From Candidatus Hydrogenedentota bacterium (GTDB taxonomy: Bacteria; Hydrogenedentota; Hydrogenedentia; Hydrogenedentales; SLHB01), in assembly GCA_029262095.1 (NCBI GenBank), contig JAJDAB010000450.1, positions 1 to 5,276 of the forward strand: a stretch of DNA of 5,276 nucleotides, given 5' to 3'. Below the pieces are notes generated by a model. It made no database searches and was not told the DNA's origin. It saw only the letters and a list, made by a program, of their open reading frames with translations. Within the stretch, counting starts at the first letter, position 1. Each line of letters begins with the position of its first letter. Position numbers and translations under genes: made by a program. This document shows positions 1 through 5,276 of the stretch, in pieces.

Positions 1-744
1 CGTGACCCCAAAGCGTGCTTGCGCGCCGCCCAGACCGAGACGAAAGCCCGTTACAATCTCATCAAAGACCAGGATCGCGCCGTGAGTGTCGGCGATCTCG
101 CGGGCAACGGCCAAAAATCGACCGCCATGGTCAATCGCGCGTGGCTCTACGATAATGCACGCGAGATCATCCGCGTGTTGCGCCGCGAGTTGCCGCAGAT
201 TTTCGATATCGTCGAACGCGACGTCGATCGTCTTCTCCCGCAAGAATTTCGGAACGCCCCGCGATTGAATGGGGTCATCAAGCTTGGCAACCCACCAATC
301 ATGCCAGCCCGCATATCCACTGCTGAGTACCGTCTCTCGGCCCGTAACCGCACGCGCAAGCCGAACCGCGCAAGAGGTCGCTTCGGCGCCGGTCTTGAAA
401 AATCGGACCATTTCCGCAGACGGCACACATTCAATGAGTTGCTCAGAGACACTAATCTCAAGGGGCGATTGCAGGGATGACAAAACGCCTTGCGACACTT
501 GACGCTTCACCGCCTCATCGATTCGGTCGTCGGCATATCCGAGAATGATCGGACCCAACGCCATCACGAAGTCGGTGAATTGATTGCCGTCTACGTCCCA
601 AATGCGCGTCCCGGATGCGCGATCGAAATACTTCGGCCACCCTTCCGGCAGAAAGCTTCCGGGACGCTTGCTTATGGTTTGGGCTGCGCCCGGAATGATG
701 GCAGTCGCTTTGCCATAGAGGTGTTCGCTGTGAGATAGATTCAT
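1..744 (-). CDS. Class III PLP-dependent aminotransferase, glutamate-1-semialdehyde aminomutase-like (N-terminal part, cut by window edge)
   Basis: The minus strand is open without a stop from an ATG at 744-742 to the window edge, giving 248 residues; about 430 is usual for the family, so the C-terminal part is missing. Visible family features, in order, are: the N-terminal entry segment 'YGKATAIIPGAAQT' (residues 10-23); 'WDVDGNQFTDF' (49-59); the cofactor-phosphate loop 'KTGAEATSCAVRLAR' (117-131); the aromatic loop 'GYAGWHDWW' (143-151); 'IIVEPR' (197-202); and 'LVFDEIVTGFR' (225-235), where D228 should bind the pyridine nitrogen of PLP. The Schiff-base lysine lies beyond the window. The start is supported by GGATGGA eight bases upstream (minus strand, 753-759). 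Members interconvert or transfer amino groups in the cytoplasm. The 'GWHDWW' loop and following 'RGVP' resemble the subgroup found in surface-polysaccharide and amino-sugar loci more than true HemL, so a heme role is doubtful. In the usual Y-H-G motif the histidine is alanine here (A145). It is divergent from the AraC gene. Fold and family are confident; the substrate is not known. Confidence 0.93.
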   Translation of the reverse strand, partial: MNLSHSEHLYGKATAIIPGAAQTISKRPGSFLPEGWPKYFDRASGTRIWDVDGNQFTDFVMALGPIILGYADDRIDEAVKRQVSQGVLSSLQSPLEISVSEQLIECVPSAEMVRFFKTGAEATSCAVRLARAVTGRETVLSSGYAGWHDWWVAKLDDPIQSRGVPKFLREKTIDVAFDDIENLRQLAAQHADDLACIIVEPRAIDHGGRFLAVAREIADTHGAILVFDEIVTGFRLGLGGAQARFGVT

Positions 745-781
745 GCCAGATTTCCATCCAATCCGTAGCCGACAGTCTGGC
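745..781 (-). promoter_or_regulatory. Inverted repeat around the aminotransferase ribosome binding site
   Basis: On the minus strand, GCCAGA (781-776) and TCTGGC (750-745) form a perfect 6-bp inverted repeat whose last base abuts the ATG at 744. The loop of 25 bases contains the probable Shine-Dalgarno sequence GGATGGA (759-753). Folding in the leader mRNA could affect initiation, but six base pairs over a 25-base loop is weak and may be chance. Confidence 0.25.
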
Positions 782-803
782 AACCTGTCCCTAACTTGAG
801 AAT

Positions 804-834
804 GGCAGGACTTGCTCGACTCCTGCCTTTTATT
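804..834 (+). terminator. Terminator-shaped hairpin with T-rich tail, in an unexpected place
   Basis: GGCAGGA (804-810) and TCCTGCC (821-827) form a perfect 7-bp, GC-rich stem with a ten-base loop, followed directly by TTTTATT (828-834). This is the layout of an intrinsic terminator for transcription on the plus strand. However, no plus-strand gene ends upstream of it in the window: it lies 60 bases upstream of the start of the minus-strand aminotransferase. It could end an antisense transcript, block read-through into the AraC gene, or act as a leader hairpin in the minus-strand mRNA. The structure is seen directly; the role is inferred. Confidence 0.45.
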
Positions 835-966
835 GCGCGGACGATTTAGAAATCATCGAAAATCTTCAGGTGGGCCCGTCTCGTCAGGACGAGCCATCGC
901 TTACGATAACTCCTCTATAAGTGACTTTGTAGCAACATATTACGACGCGCACTTGACTTGGAAGCG

Positions 967-990
967 TGACCAAAACTGCGTCGCTGGTCA
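967..990. promoter_or_regulatory. Possible operator: TGACCA-N12-TGGTCA inverted repeat
   Basis: A perfect 6-bp inverted repeat with arms at 967-972 and 985-990, arm centres 18 bases apart, lies 138 bases upstream of the AraC start codon in the divergent promoter region. Its size fits a dimeric DNA-binding protein. AraC-family proteins more often bind direct repeats, so the binder could be another regulator, or the repeat may be chance. Confidence 0.25.
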
Positions 991-1016
991 ATGTTCGTGC
1001 GCCGAAATAGCAATTG

Positions 1017-1033
1017 TGTGCATATGATGTGCA
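1017..1033 (+). promoter_or_regulatory. TGTGCA direct repeat one helical turn apart, overlapping a -10-like TATGAT
   Basis: TGTGCA occurs at 1017-1022 and again at 1028-1033, a period of 11 bases. TATGAT (1023-1028) between them resembles a -10 box for the AraC gene, 100 bases before its start codon, but no matching -35 box is visible about 17 bases upstream. Direct half-sites in phase on the helix would suit autoregulation by an AraC-type protein. The signal is short and tentative. Confidence 0.2.
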
Positions 1034-1127
1034 AGATTGTCACTGGATCGATTGGCAGTTGTCGGCCACCATTCATTCGGTTGGTCGCAATTTTTGTCGA
1101 TTTCCAATCAAGGGATTTTGTAAAGCG

Positions 1128-2111
1128 ATGACGCTGTCCGAGTTGAAGACCAAGCGTGACGAACAGGGGACGAATCGTTCGTCTCAACTGTTCTGTCAAA
1201 CGCATATGGAAGTGCCGGTCGGGGATGTCATTTTTCACGTCTTTACGTTGGCACACAATACGAAACGACACGAGTGGAAGTTGCTCAATGATCGCCATTC
1301 GCACCATGAATTGATCTACACGATGAACGGCGAAGGCACATATCGAATGCTCGGCCAAACGGTTGACGTTCGACGCGGCGACTTTTGGTTTAGTCCGCGC
1401 AATGTGTTGCACGATGGGTGGTCACGGGCGGACAGCGGAGACTGGCAAACGCTCGTGATCGAGTTTGACTTCTCCTTGGCGAAATCCTCCGACGCGTACC
1501 AAGACGATCTTGGAATGTTTCCATACGTTGCGCCGTTCTATAAGCACTTTATCCTCGATCAAAACCCAATATTGACCACGCCGCCTGAATTGCGTCCGCA
1601 ACTGGATTTGATTGTGGAACGCCTCAGCCTCGAGATGCAGAGTAGATCAACGGATTTCCCTCTCATCGTACAGTCGTCGATGATTGAACTCTTGGTGCTC
1701 ATCTGCCGTGCGGCACGAGAAACGATTTCCGAATCGCCTGTCCGTCAGTTTGCACCGAAGGCTCGGCGGCTCTTACGCCTTGAAGGCGCGCGGCAGCACC
1801 TGCGGGATAATTTCGCAAAGGAACTGACCCTTGAGGAAGTTGCAGCGGTGGCGTGTTTCAGCCCTTTTCATTTCCTGCGATTGTTTAAGGAGGCCTTCGG
1901 CATCACGCCCAAGAAATACCAAGCGCAACTTCGCCTCGCCGAAGCGAAACGGTTGCTCCTAAATTCCGATATGCAGGTCTCTGAAATCGCGTACAAGTTG
2001 GGGTATTCGAGTCCGGAATATTTCTCGCGATGTTTTACCTCGCATGCCTCAGTAGCACCGAGCGAGTTCGCCGAGCTCCAGATAAAACACACAAAGCGAC
2101 CCCGCCCGTAA
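1128..2111 (+). CDS. AraC-family transcriptional regulator with N-terminal cupin sensor domain
   Basis: A 327-residue protein of normal length for AraC regulators. Residues about 50-110 form the cupin-like ligand-sensing domain: a histidine/glutamate cluster 'HSHHEL' (57-62), then 'GEGTYRMLGQTVDVRRGDFW' and 'NVLHDGW', the usual AraC_binding strand order. Residues about 222-320 are the DNA-binding domain with two helix-turn-helix units: the first in 'LTLEEVAAVACFSPFHFLRLF' around 233-253, the second in 'VSEIAYKLGYSSPEYFSRCF' around 284-303. The end of the second unit reads 'HASVAPSEF' where 'HFGxSPSEY' is typical, a mild departure. The ATG at 1128 is chosen because the cupin lies at the usual distance from it; AGGGA (1111-1115) is upstream but rather distant (12 bases). 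The frame is open back to a TTG at 1014, but that extension is cysteine-rich and unlike AraC N-termini. The gene lies 106 bases upstream of the oxidoreductase on the same strand and is the likely regulator of that operon. The ligand is unknown; family members commonly sense sugars. Confidence 0.93.
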   Translation: MTLSELKTKRDEQGTNRSSQLFCQTHMEVPVGDVIFHVFTLAHNTKRHEWKLLNDRHSHHELIYTMNGEGTYRMLGQTVDVRRGDFWFSPRNVLHDGWSRADSGDWQTLVIEFDFSLAKSSDAYQDDLGMFPYVAPFYKHFILDQNPILTTPPELRPQLDLIVERLSLEMQSRSTDFPLIVQSSMIELLVLICRAARETISESPVRQFAPKARRLLRLEGARQHLRDNFAKELTLEEVAAVACFSPFHFLRLFKEAFGITPKKYQAQLRLAEAKRLLLNSDMQVSEIAYKLGYSSPEYFSRCFTSHASVAPSEFAELQIKHTKRPRP

Positions 2112-2183
2112 ATCCGCAGAAAGAGACGGGTCTTCAGCAAGAACTGACATTCAACGATAGTCTCGATTCTGCCACCATTTAGC

Positions 2184-2217
2184 GATATTCCTCAAGAATC
2201 CTGTCCAGAGATATTCC
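2184..2217 (+). promoter_or_regulatory. GATATTCC direct repeat directly upstream of the oxidoreductase start
   Basis: GATATTCC occurs at 2184-2191 and 2210-2217, 26 bases apart start to start; the second copy abuts the ATG at 2218. It lies in the 106-base gap after the AraC gene. Direct repeats are the usual binding layout for AraC proteins, although 21-base spacing near -35 is more common. No strong Shine-Dalgarno sequence is present here, so a regulator on the second copy would overlap the translation start region. The repeat is seen directly; its use as an operator is inferred and may be wrong. Confidence 0.3.
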
Positions 2218-3663
2218 ATGCGATTCCGCTCCCTAGGTGCGACAAAAGACATGCAAGCGTTTCGTCAACATCTCGAATCGATCGATGATCAAATCGGGTG
2301 CGTCGAATCGCTCTCAGGGAGTGCGGGTCCAATGGGATCCCCCACCGTCATTCCCATCGCGGGCAAACGCGCCGGCAACCGATTCGCGATACATCCGATG
2401 GAGGGTTGGGATGGCACACAGGACGGCACGCCCACGGATCACACACTGCGGCGCTGGCGAAACTTTGGCCGCAGCGGCGCCAAATTAATTTGGGGCGGTG
2501 AAGCGTTCGCCGTGCGCGAGGACGGGCGCGCTAATCCGAACCAACTGTTCCGAAATCCTGGTGCGGATACGGCTCGCGGGCTAGAAAATCTCCGAAATGA
2601 GATTTTGGCAGGACATGAAGAACAGGGACTACAACACCACGATTTGGTCATAGGACTACAACTAACGCATTCCGGCCGGTTCGCCCGGCCATATGGTTCG
2701 TTGCAACCGAAACGGATATATGCTCACCCTGTGCTTGATCAACGATTCGGCGTGAATCCAGATTTACCTACGCTCACCGATGGCGAATTGGAAGCAATCG
2801 GCGAGGACTTCGTTGAGGCCGCTAAACTAGCACAAGAAACCGGGTTCGACTTTGTGGACGTAAAATGTTGTCACGGATATTTGCTTCACGAGTGCCTGAG
2901 TGCAAGGACTCGGAACGGTGCATATGGCGGCGATTTCGAAGGAAGGACGAAACTGTTCCGCGCGATCGTAGACGAATTGCGTACAGAATGCCCAGGTTTG
3001 GCTATCGGTGTACGCATATCGATCTCCGATATGTATCCGTTCACGCCCCATCCAGAATCGAGGGTGGGCGAACCATTCGGCGTCGCAGACCATCTTCCCT
3101 ATAGGCACGGATTCGGGCTAGACCCAAATCATCCACAAGAAGCCGAACTTACCGAGCCGTTCGCGTTCCTCTCGCTCCTCCACGAACGGAATATTTCGCT
3201 CGTCAACGTCTCGCTCGGGTCGCCGTATTACACGCCGCATATTCAACGCCCTGCGGCCTTCCCGCCAAGCGACGGATACGTACCGCCCGAAGACCCACTC
3301 GCGGGCGTGGCGCGGCATCTTCGAGTTGTGCGGGCGTGCAAAAGGGCGTTTCCGACGATGCTGTTCGTTGGTTCAGGTTATAGCTACTTGCAGGATTGGC
3401 TGCCCTACGTTGCCGAGCATGAGGTCACTGAGGGGCACGTTGATTTCGTGGGGCTTGGCCGGATGGTCTTGTCGTATCCGGATATGCCGTTGGATATTCT
3501 GAGAGGGCGTCCATTGGAGCGCAAACGCATTTGCCGCACTTTCAGCGATTGCACAACAGCACCACGGAACAACATGATCAGTGGGTGCTTCCCGCTGGAC
3601 CCCTACTACAAGCAAATGCTCGAAGCCCGGCAAGTGAAAAAGCTTCGACGCTCGCAATCCTAG
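2218..3663 (+). CDS. Old Yellow Enzyme-family NADH:flavin oxidoreductase (FMN TIM barrel)
   Basis: This 481-residue cytoplasmic protein fits the OYE / 2,4-dienoyl-CoA reductase TIM barrel, which binds FMN and passes hydride from NAD(P)H to activated double bonds. In order: 'GNRFAIHPMEGWDG' (53-66), the first-strand FMN segment; 'SGAKLIWGGEAFAV' (86-99); 'QLTHSGR' (148-154); 'DVKCCHGYLLHECLS' (214-228), where H219 and Y221 match the substrate-binding His and proton-donor Tyr; 'YGGDFEGR' (236-243); 'IGVRIS' (263-268); 'LVNVSLGSPYYTPHIQRP' (328-345); and 'DFVGLGRMVLSYP' (409-421), the FMN-phosphate region. It is longer than simple OYEs (about 340-370) but lacks the C-terminal FAD/NAD domain of dienoyl-CoA reductase (about 650-670 in total). 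C439, C445 and C457 near the end resemble a reduced iron-sulfur motif. The start at 2218 keeps an N-terminal extension that I recall from relatives; it has only a weak ribosome site. It is followed after 16 bases by the DUF993 gene, so the two are probably an operon. Family is confident; substrate unknown. Confidence 0.93.
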   Translation: MRFRSLGATKDMQAFRQHLESIDDQIGCVESLSGSAGPMGSPTVIPIAGKRAGNRFAIHPMEGWDGTQDGTPTDHTLRRWRNFGRSGAKLIWGGEAFAVREDGRANPNQLFRNPGADTARGLENLRNEILAGHEEQGLQHHDLVIGLQLTHSGRFARPYGSLQPKRIYAHPVLDQRFGVNPDLPTLTDGELEAIGEDFVEAAKLAQETGFDFVDVKCCHGYLLHECLSARTRNGAYGGDFEGRTKLFRAIVDELRTECPGLAIGVRISISDMYPFTPHPESRVGEPFGVADHLPYRHGFGLDPNHPQEAELTEPFAFLSLLHERNISLVNVSLGSPYYTPHIQRPAAFPPSDGYVPPEDPLAGVARHLRVVRACKRAFPTMLFVGSGYSYLQDWLPYVAEHEVTEGHVDFVGLGRMVLSYPDMPLDILRGRPLERKRICRTFSDCTTAPRNNMISGCFPLDPYYKQMLEARQVKKLRRSQS

Positions 3664-3666
3664 ACT

Positions 3667-3671
3667 AGGGA
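3667..3671 (+). promoter_or_regulatory. Ribosome binding site of the DUF993 gene
   Basis: AGGGA lies eight bases before the ATG at 3680, in the 16-base gap after the oxidoreductase stop codon. This is the best-spaced Shine-Dalgarno sequence in the window. It supports both the chosen start and translation of the second gene from a shared mRNA. Confidence 0.6.
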
Positions 3672-3679
3672 AAACAAAC

Positions 3680-4879
3680 ATGAGAGACGCCAATCTCGCC
3701 TGCGCGCTAAGTGAGACTGTCCCCTTGACACACTACCAACAATGTCATGCGCATTGTATTTCGAACGAACCGTTCGGACGCCTGAGTTACGCCGCGGCAC
3801 ATATCGTTATGGACGATAGGTACGCTGAGTTGCCACATCGGCACGAAGCCCCAGGAATCGCGGACGAGATTGCGAGCTACGTGGACTGGAAAGCGACGGT
3901 CGCGATACGCACGAAACTCAATTCATTCGGCTTCGGTATCGCGGAAGCAATGGACACTGCGCAACGCTTTTCGATCGGATGGGCCATCGCCTGCGATCTC
4001 ATCGATCGAACAGCCAAGCTCAATCTTCGGAATGGTTTCGTGGCGGGCGCGGGATACGACCAACATGAATCGATCGGTTCCACCTCGGAGCTGGTCGACG
4101 CGGTCGTAGAACAAGCGGATTTCATTGAATCGCGTGGAGGCATTGTTATTTTGTTGCCGATGCCATGGTTGACCTTGGCCCAAGCGGATGCTGATCAATT
4201 CGATTATGTCTATCGTGAAATCATCAACGCCGTGAAAGGGCCGATTTTCATCCACTGGCTTGGCGAAGCCTTCATGCCAACGCTCAAGGGGTACTTTCCT
4301 GGCGACAGTTTCTTTGATGTGATGGCCATTGACGCGGAGAAAGTTCGAGGCGTCAAGATTTCGCTGCTCGATGCAAAGGCTGAACGCGATATACGCGCCC
4401 GACTCTTGCAAACGCAACAAATCGTCCTCACCGGTGACGACTTCAATTTCGGTTCCCTCATTCTCGGCGATGATCGCGCTGTTCAACGCGAAGTCAAGAT
4501 TGGCCACCGGGCCGTTCGCATCGGCAACTACAGTCACGCTTTGTTAGGGATACTCGATGCGATTGCCGAACCTGCGTCCATCGCTCTACGATGCCTAGAT
4601 GCGGGTGACATTCAGCGATACGAGGAACTTATGATGCCATGCGAAACGCTAGGCCGATGGATATTCCAGGAGCCGACCCAATTCTACAAATCGGGATTGG
4701 CGTTCTTGTCTTGGATGGCCGGAGCGCAAGCCAACCCAATGCTTGTAAATCACGAAGAGCGCTCTCGCCCGATCTCGTATTACGAACGCACAGCCGAATT
4801 GGCGGTCCGCGCCCGAGTCATAAATGACATTTCACTCGCCGAGTCGCGCCTTCGAGCATTACCGCGGTACTTATCCTAG
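3680..4879 (+). CDS. DUF993 family protein (DapA/NAL-like TIM barrel, probable Schiff-base lyase)
   Basis: A 399-residue protein with the motifs of DUF993, a family related to dihydrodipicolinate synthase and N-acetylneuraminate lyase but with no established reaction that I know of. Visible in order: 'GRLSYAAAHIVMD' (33-45), the usual start of the family; 'VDWKATVAIRTKLNSFGFG' (68-86) and 'IAEAMDTAQR' (87-96); 'GAGYDQ' (123-128); 'PIFIHWLGEAF' (188-198); 'VRGVKISLLD' (222-231); 'VLTGDDFNF' (249-257). K226 in 'GVKIS' sits where DapA-type aldolases carry the Schiff-base lysine, suggesting class I aldolase or lyase chemistry on a keto substrate. The catalytic tyrosine of the usual 'YNxP' strand is replaced by H192-W193. 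No signal peptide or membrane segment is seen, so the protein is cytoplasmic. It starts 16 bases after the flavoprotein gene with a good ribosome site, so the two enzymes probably act in one pathway. Family assignment is from memory of its motifs and is fairly secure; the reaction is inferred. Confidence 0.85.
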   Translation: MRDANLACALSETVPLTHYQQCHAHCISNEPFGRLSYAAAHIVMDDRYAELPHRHEAPGIADEIASYVDWKATVAIRTKLNSFGFGIAEAMDTAQRFSIGWAIACDLIDRTAKLNLRNGFVAGAGYDQHESIGSTSELVDAVVEQADFIESRGGIVILLPMPWLTLAQADADQFDYVYREIINAVKGPIFIHWLGEAFMPTLKGYFPGDSFFDVMAIDAEKVRGVKISLLDAKAERDIRARLLQTQQIVLTGDDFNFGSLILGDDRAVQREVKIGHRAVRIGNYSHALLGILDAIAEPASIALRCLDAGDIQRYEELMMPCETLGRWIFQEPTQFYKSGLAFLSWMAGAQANPMLVNHEERSRPISYYERTAELAVRARVINDISLAESRLRALPRYLS

Positions 4880-4903
4880 CAAGATTTCCCGCTGGAATTA
4901 ACA

Positions 4904-4937
4904 CGATTGAGGGTCCGCGGTGGCAGGCCCTCAATCG
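4904..4937. terminator. Perfect 10-bp hairpin between convergent genes, probable bidirectional terminator
   Basis: CGATTGAGGG (4904-4913) and CCCTCAATCG (4928-4937) pair perfectly over ten bases; two further C-G pairs can form inside after a one-base bulge. The hairpin lies 24 bases after the DUF993 stop and 10 bases beyond the stop of the convergent minus-strand gene, the standard place for a shared terminator. Neither side has a clear T tract (ATAAGG follows on plus, TGTTAATT on minus), so termination may be weak or factor-assisted. Confidence 0.7.
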
Positions 4938-4947
4938 ATAAGGAATT

Positions 4948-5276
4948 CTAGTCGACTTCTACTTTCATGTCGTCCACCGCGAAATTCTCGCCAAAGTCGA
5001 TAGACGAACCCTCGATCTTTAGCTTGAAATCCGAACGGAAGTAATGTGCATCGCCGCCGGAGTTGTTCAGCGTCACAGTATAGAAATGCCAGGTGTCATC
5101 CGGCGACGTGATACCCAGTTCGAAGATGTCTATATACGCGGTTCCATTCCAGAACTGGAGCATTACGTTGTCGCCGTTGTCGACATTGTTGTCGTAGTAG
5201 TAGAACGAGACCGTCAATGACGACTGACCAGCCGTATTCGAGTTTCGGGAAATCAAATCGTTGTCGCTGCTCGTGC
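4948..5276 (-). CDS. C-terminal end of a probable secreted or cell-surface beta-sandwich protein (partial, cut by window edge)
   Basis: The minus strand is open from the window edge to a TAG at 4950-4948, giving the last 108 residues of a longer protein; the start lies outside. The fragment is rich in Asn, Asp, Ser, Thr, Tyr and Phe and has no cysteine, typical of exported proteins. It reads as alternating beta strands: 'SSLTVSFYYYDNN', 'NVMLQFWNGTAYIDIFELG', 'TWHFYTVTLNN', 'DFKLKIEGSSID', and finally 'FAVDDMKVEVD'. This pattern (strand, 'WNGxxY', 'W..YTVTL', closing 'VDDxKVEV') resembles carbohydrate-binding or MAM/lectin-like jelly-roll modules at the ends of surface proteins in Planctomycetes and similar bacteria. 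No sorting signal (LPXTG or PEP-CTERM tail) is seen at the C-terminus. It converges on the DUF993 gene across a shared hairpin and is probably unrelated to that operon. That it is coding is fairly secure; the specific domain family is not identified. Confidence 0.75.
   Translation of the reverse strand, partial: TSSDNDLISRNSNTAGQSSLTVSFYYYDNNVDNGDNVMLQFWNGTAYIDIFELGITSPDDTWHFYTVTLNNSGGDAHYFRSDFKLKIEGSSIDFGENFAVDDMKVEVD

Larger units (their letters stand above)
745..1127. other. Noncoding divergent intergenic region with several inverted repeats
   Basis: This 383-base stretch separates the start codons of the minus-strand aminotransferase and the plus-strand AraC gene, so it should hold promoters for both. 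No convincing protein gene is present: the open frames here lack ribosome binding sites and family motifs. Short inverted repeats are visible: GCCAGA/TCTGGC (745-750, 776-781); a terminator-like hairpin (804-827); GATTT-AG-AAATC (843-854); CTCGT/ACGAG with a four-base loop (880-893); and TGACCA/TGGTCA (967-972, 985-990). I could not identify a promoter with good -35 and -10 boxes and correct spacing on either strand. No tRNA or known riboswitch was recognised. Confidence 0.6.

Noticed and set aside
19..480. Plus-strand open frame of 153 residues over the aminotransferase
   Set aside because: The minus strand carries the full class III aminotransferase motif series across the same bases. The plus-strand product is Arg/Asn-rich with no recognisable domain.
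872..877. GGGCCC palindrome and the nearby CTCGT/ACGAG hairpin as a terminator
   Set aside because: No T tract follows on either strand, and a five-pair stem is expected by chance in a region of this size.
812..1027. Plus-strand open frame of 71 residues in the intergenic region
   Set aside because: It starts within the terminator-like hairpin, has no ribosome site or recognisable motif, and overlaps inverted repeats expected to be regulatory.
1014..1127. 38-residue N-terminal extension of the AraC protein from a TTG codon
   Set aside because: The extension has several Cys and Trp and no family similarity. The ATG at 1128 gives a normal AraC length, and the extension overlaps likely promoter sequence.
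915..1412. Minus-strand open frame of 165 residues opposite the AraC start region
   Set aside because: It lies opposite the well-supported cupin domain, has no recognisable family motif, and crosses the AraC promoter region. It is a shadow frame.
3923..4537. Minus-strand open frame of 204 residues inside the DUF993 gene
   Set aside because: It is antisense to clear DUF993 motifs, with no family features of its own. Long antisense frames are common opposite genes of this codon composition.

Overview
The window is a chromosomal stretch from a bacterium of moderate GC content. It holds three complete genes on the + strand, flanked by two minus-strand genes that are cut by the window edges. The lineage cannot be fixed from sequence alone. 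The gene set (an Old Yellow Enzyme-like flavoprotein, a DUF993 protein, an AraC regulator, a class III aminotransferase, and a secreted protein with a beta-sandwich-like end) and the 'VDDMKVEV'-type C-terminus resemble Planctomycetes, related PVC bacteria or Hydrogenedentes. That is an inference from style, not a proven assignment.

Layout. Positions 1-744 (minus) are the N-terminal 248 residues of a PLP-dependent class III aminotransferase of the glutamate-1-semialdehyde aminomutase group; its catalytic lysine lies outside the window. Positions 745-1127 are a noncoding divergent intergenic region carrying several inverted repeats and a terminator-shaped hairpin. Positions 1128-2111 (+) encode an AraC-family regulator with an N-terminal cupin sensor and a C-terminal double helix-turn-helix. 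A 106-base gap with an 8-base direct repeat (GATATTCC) leads to 2218-3663 (+), an Old Yellow Enzyme-type TIM-barrel oxidoreductase. It has no C-terminal FAD/NAD(P) module and a three-cysteine remnant of the 2,4-dienoyl-CoA reductase cysteine motif. After 16 bases and a good ribosome binding site comes 3680-4879 (+), a DUF993 protein, a distant relative of the DapA/NAL class I aldolases. A perfect 10-bp hairpin at 4904-4937 separates it from the convergent C-terminal end of a probable secreted protein (4948-5276, minus).

How they may work together. The flavoprotein and the DUF993 protein are almost certainly co-transcribed, and the AraC protein immediately upstream in the same direction is the obvious candidate regulator. 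Cupin-AraC sensors usually respond to sugars or other small carbon sources. A reasonable inference is therefore a small inducible catabolic or modifying module in which an ene-reductase/dehydrogenase-type enzyme and a Schiff-base lyase-like enzyme act on the same carbonyl compound, perhaps a sugar derivative. The substrate is unknown. The divergent aminotransferase may belong to the same pathway or be an unrelated neighbour. No mobile element, CRISPR array or RNA gene was seen.
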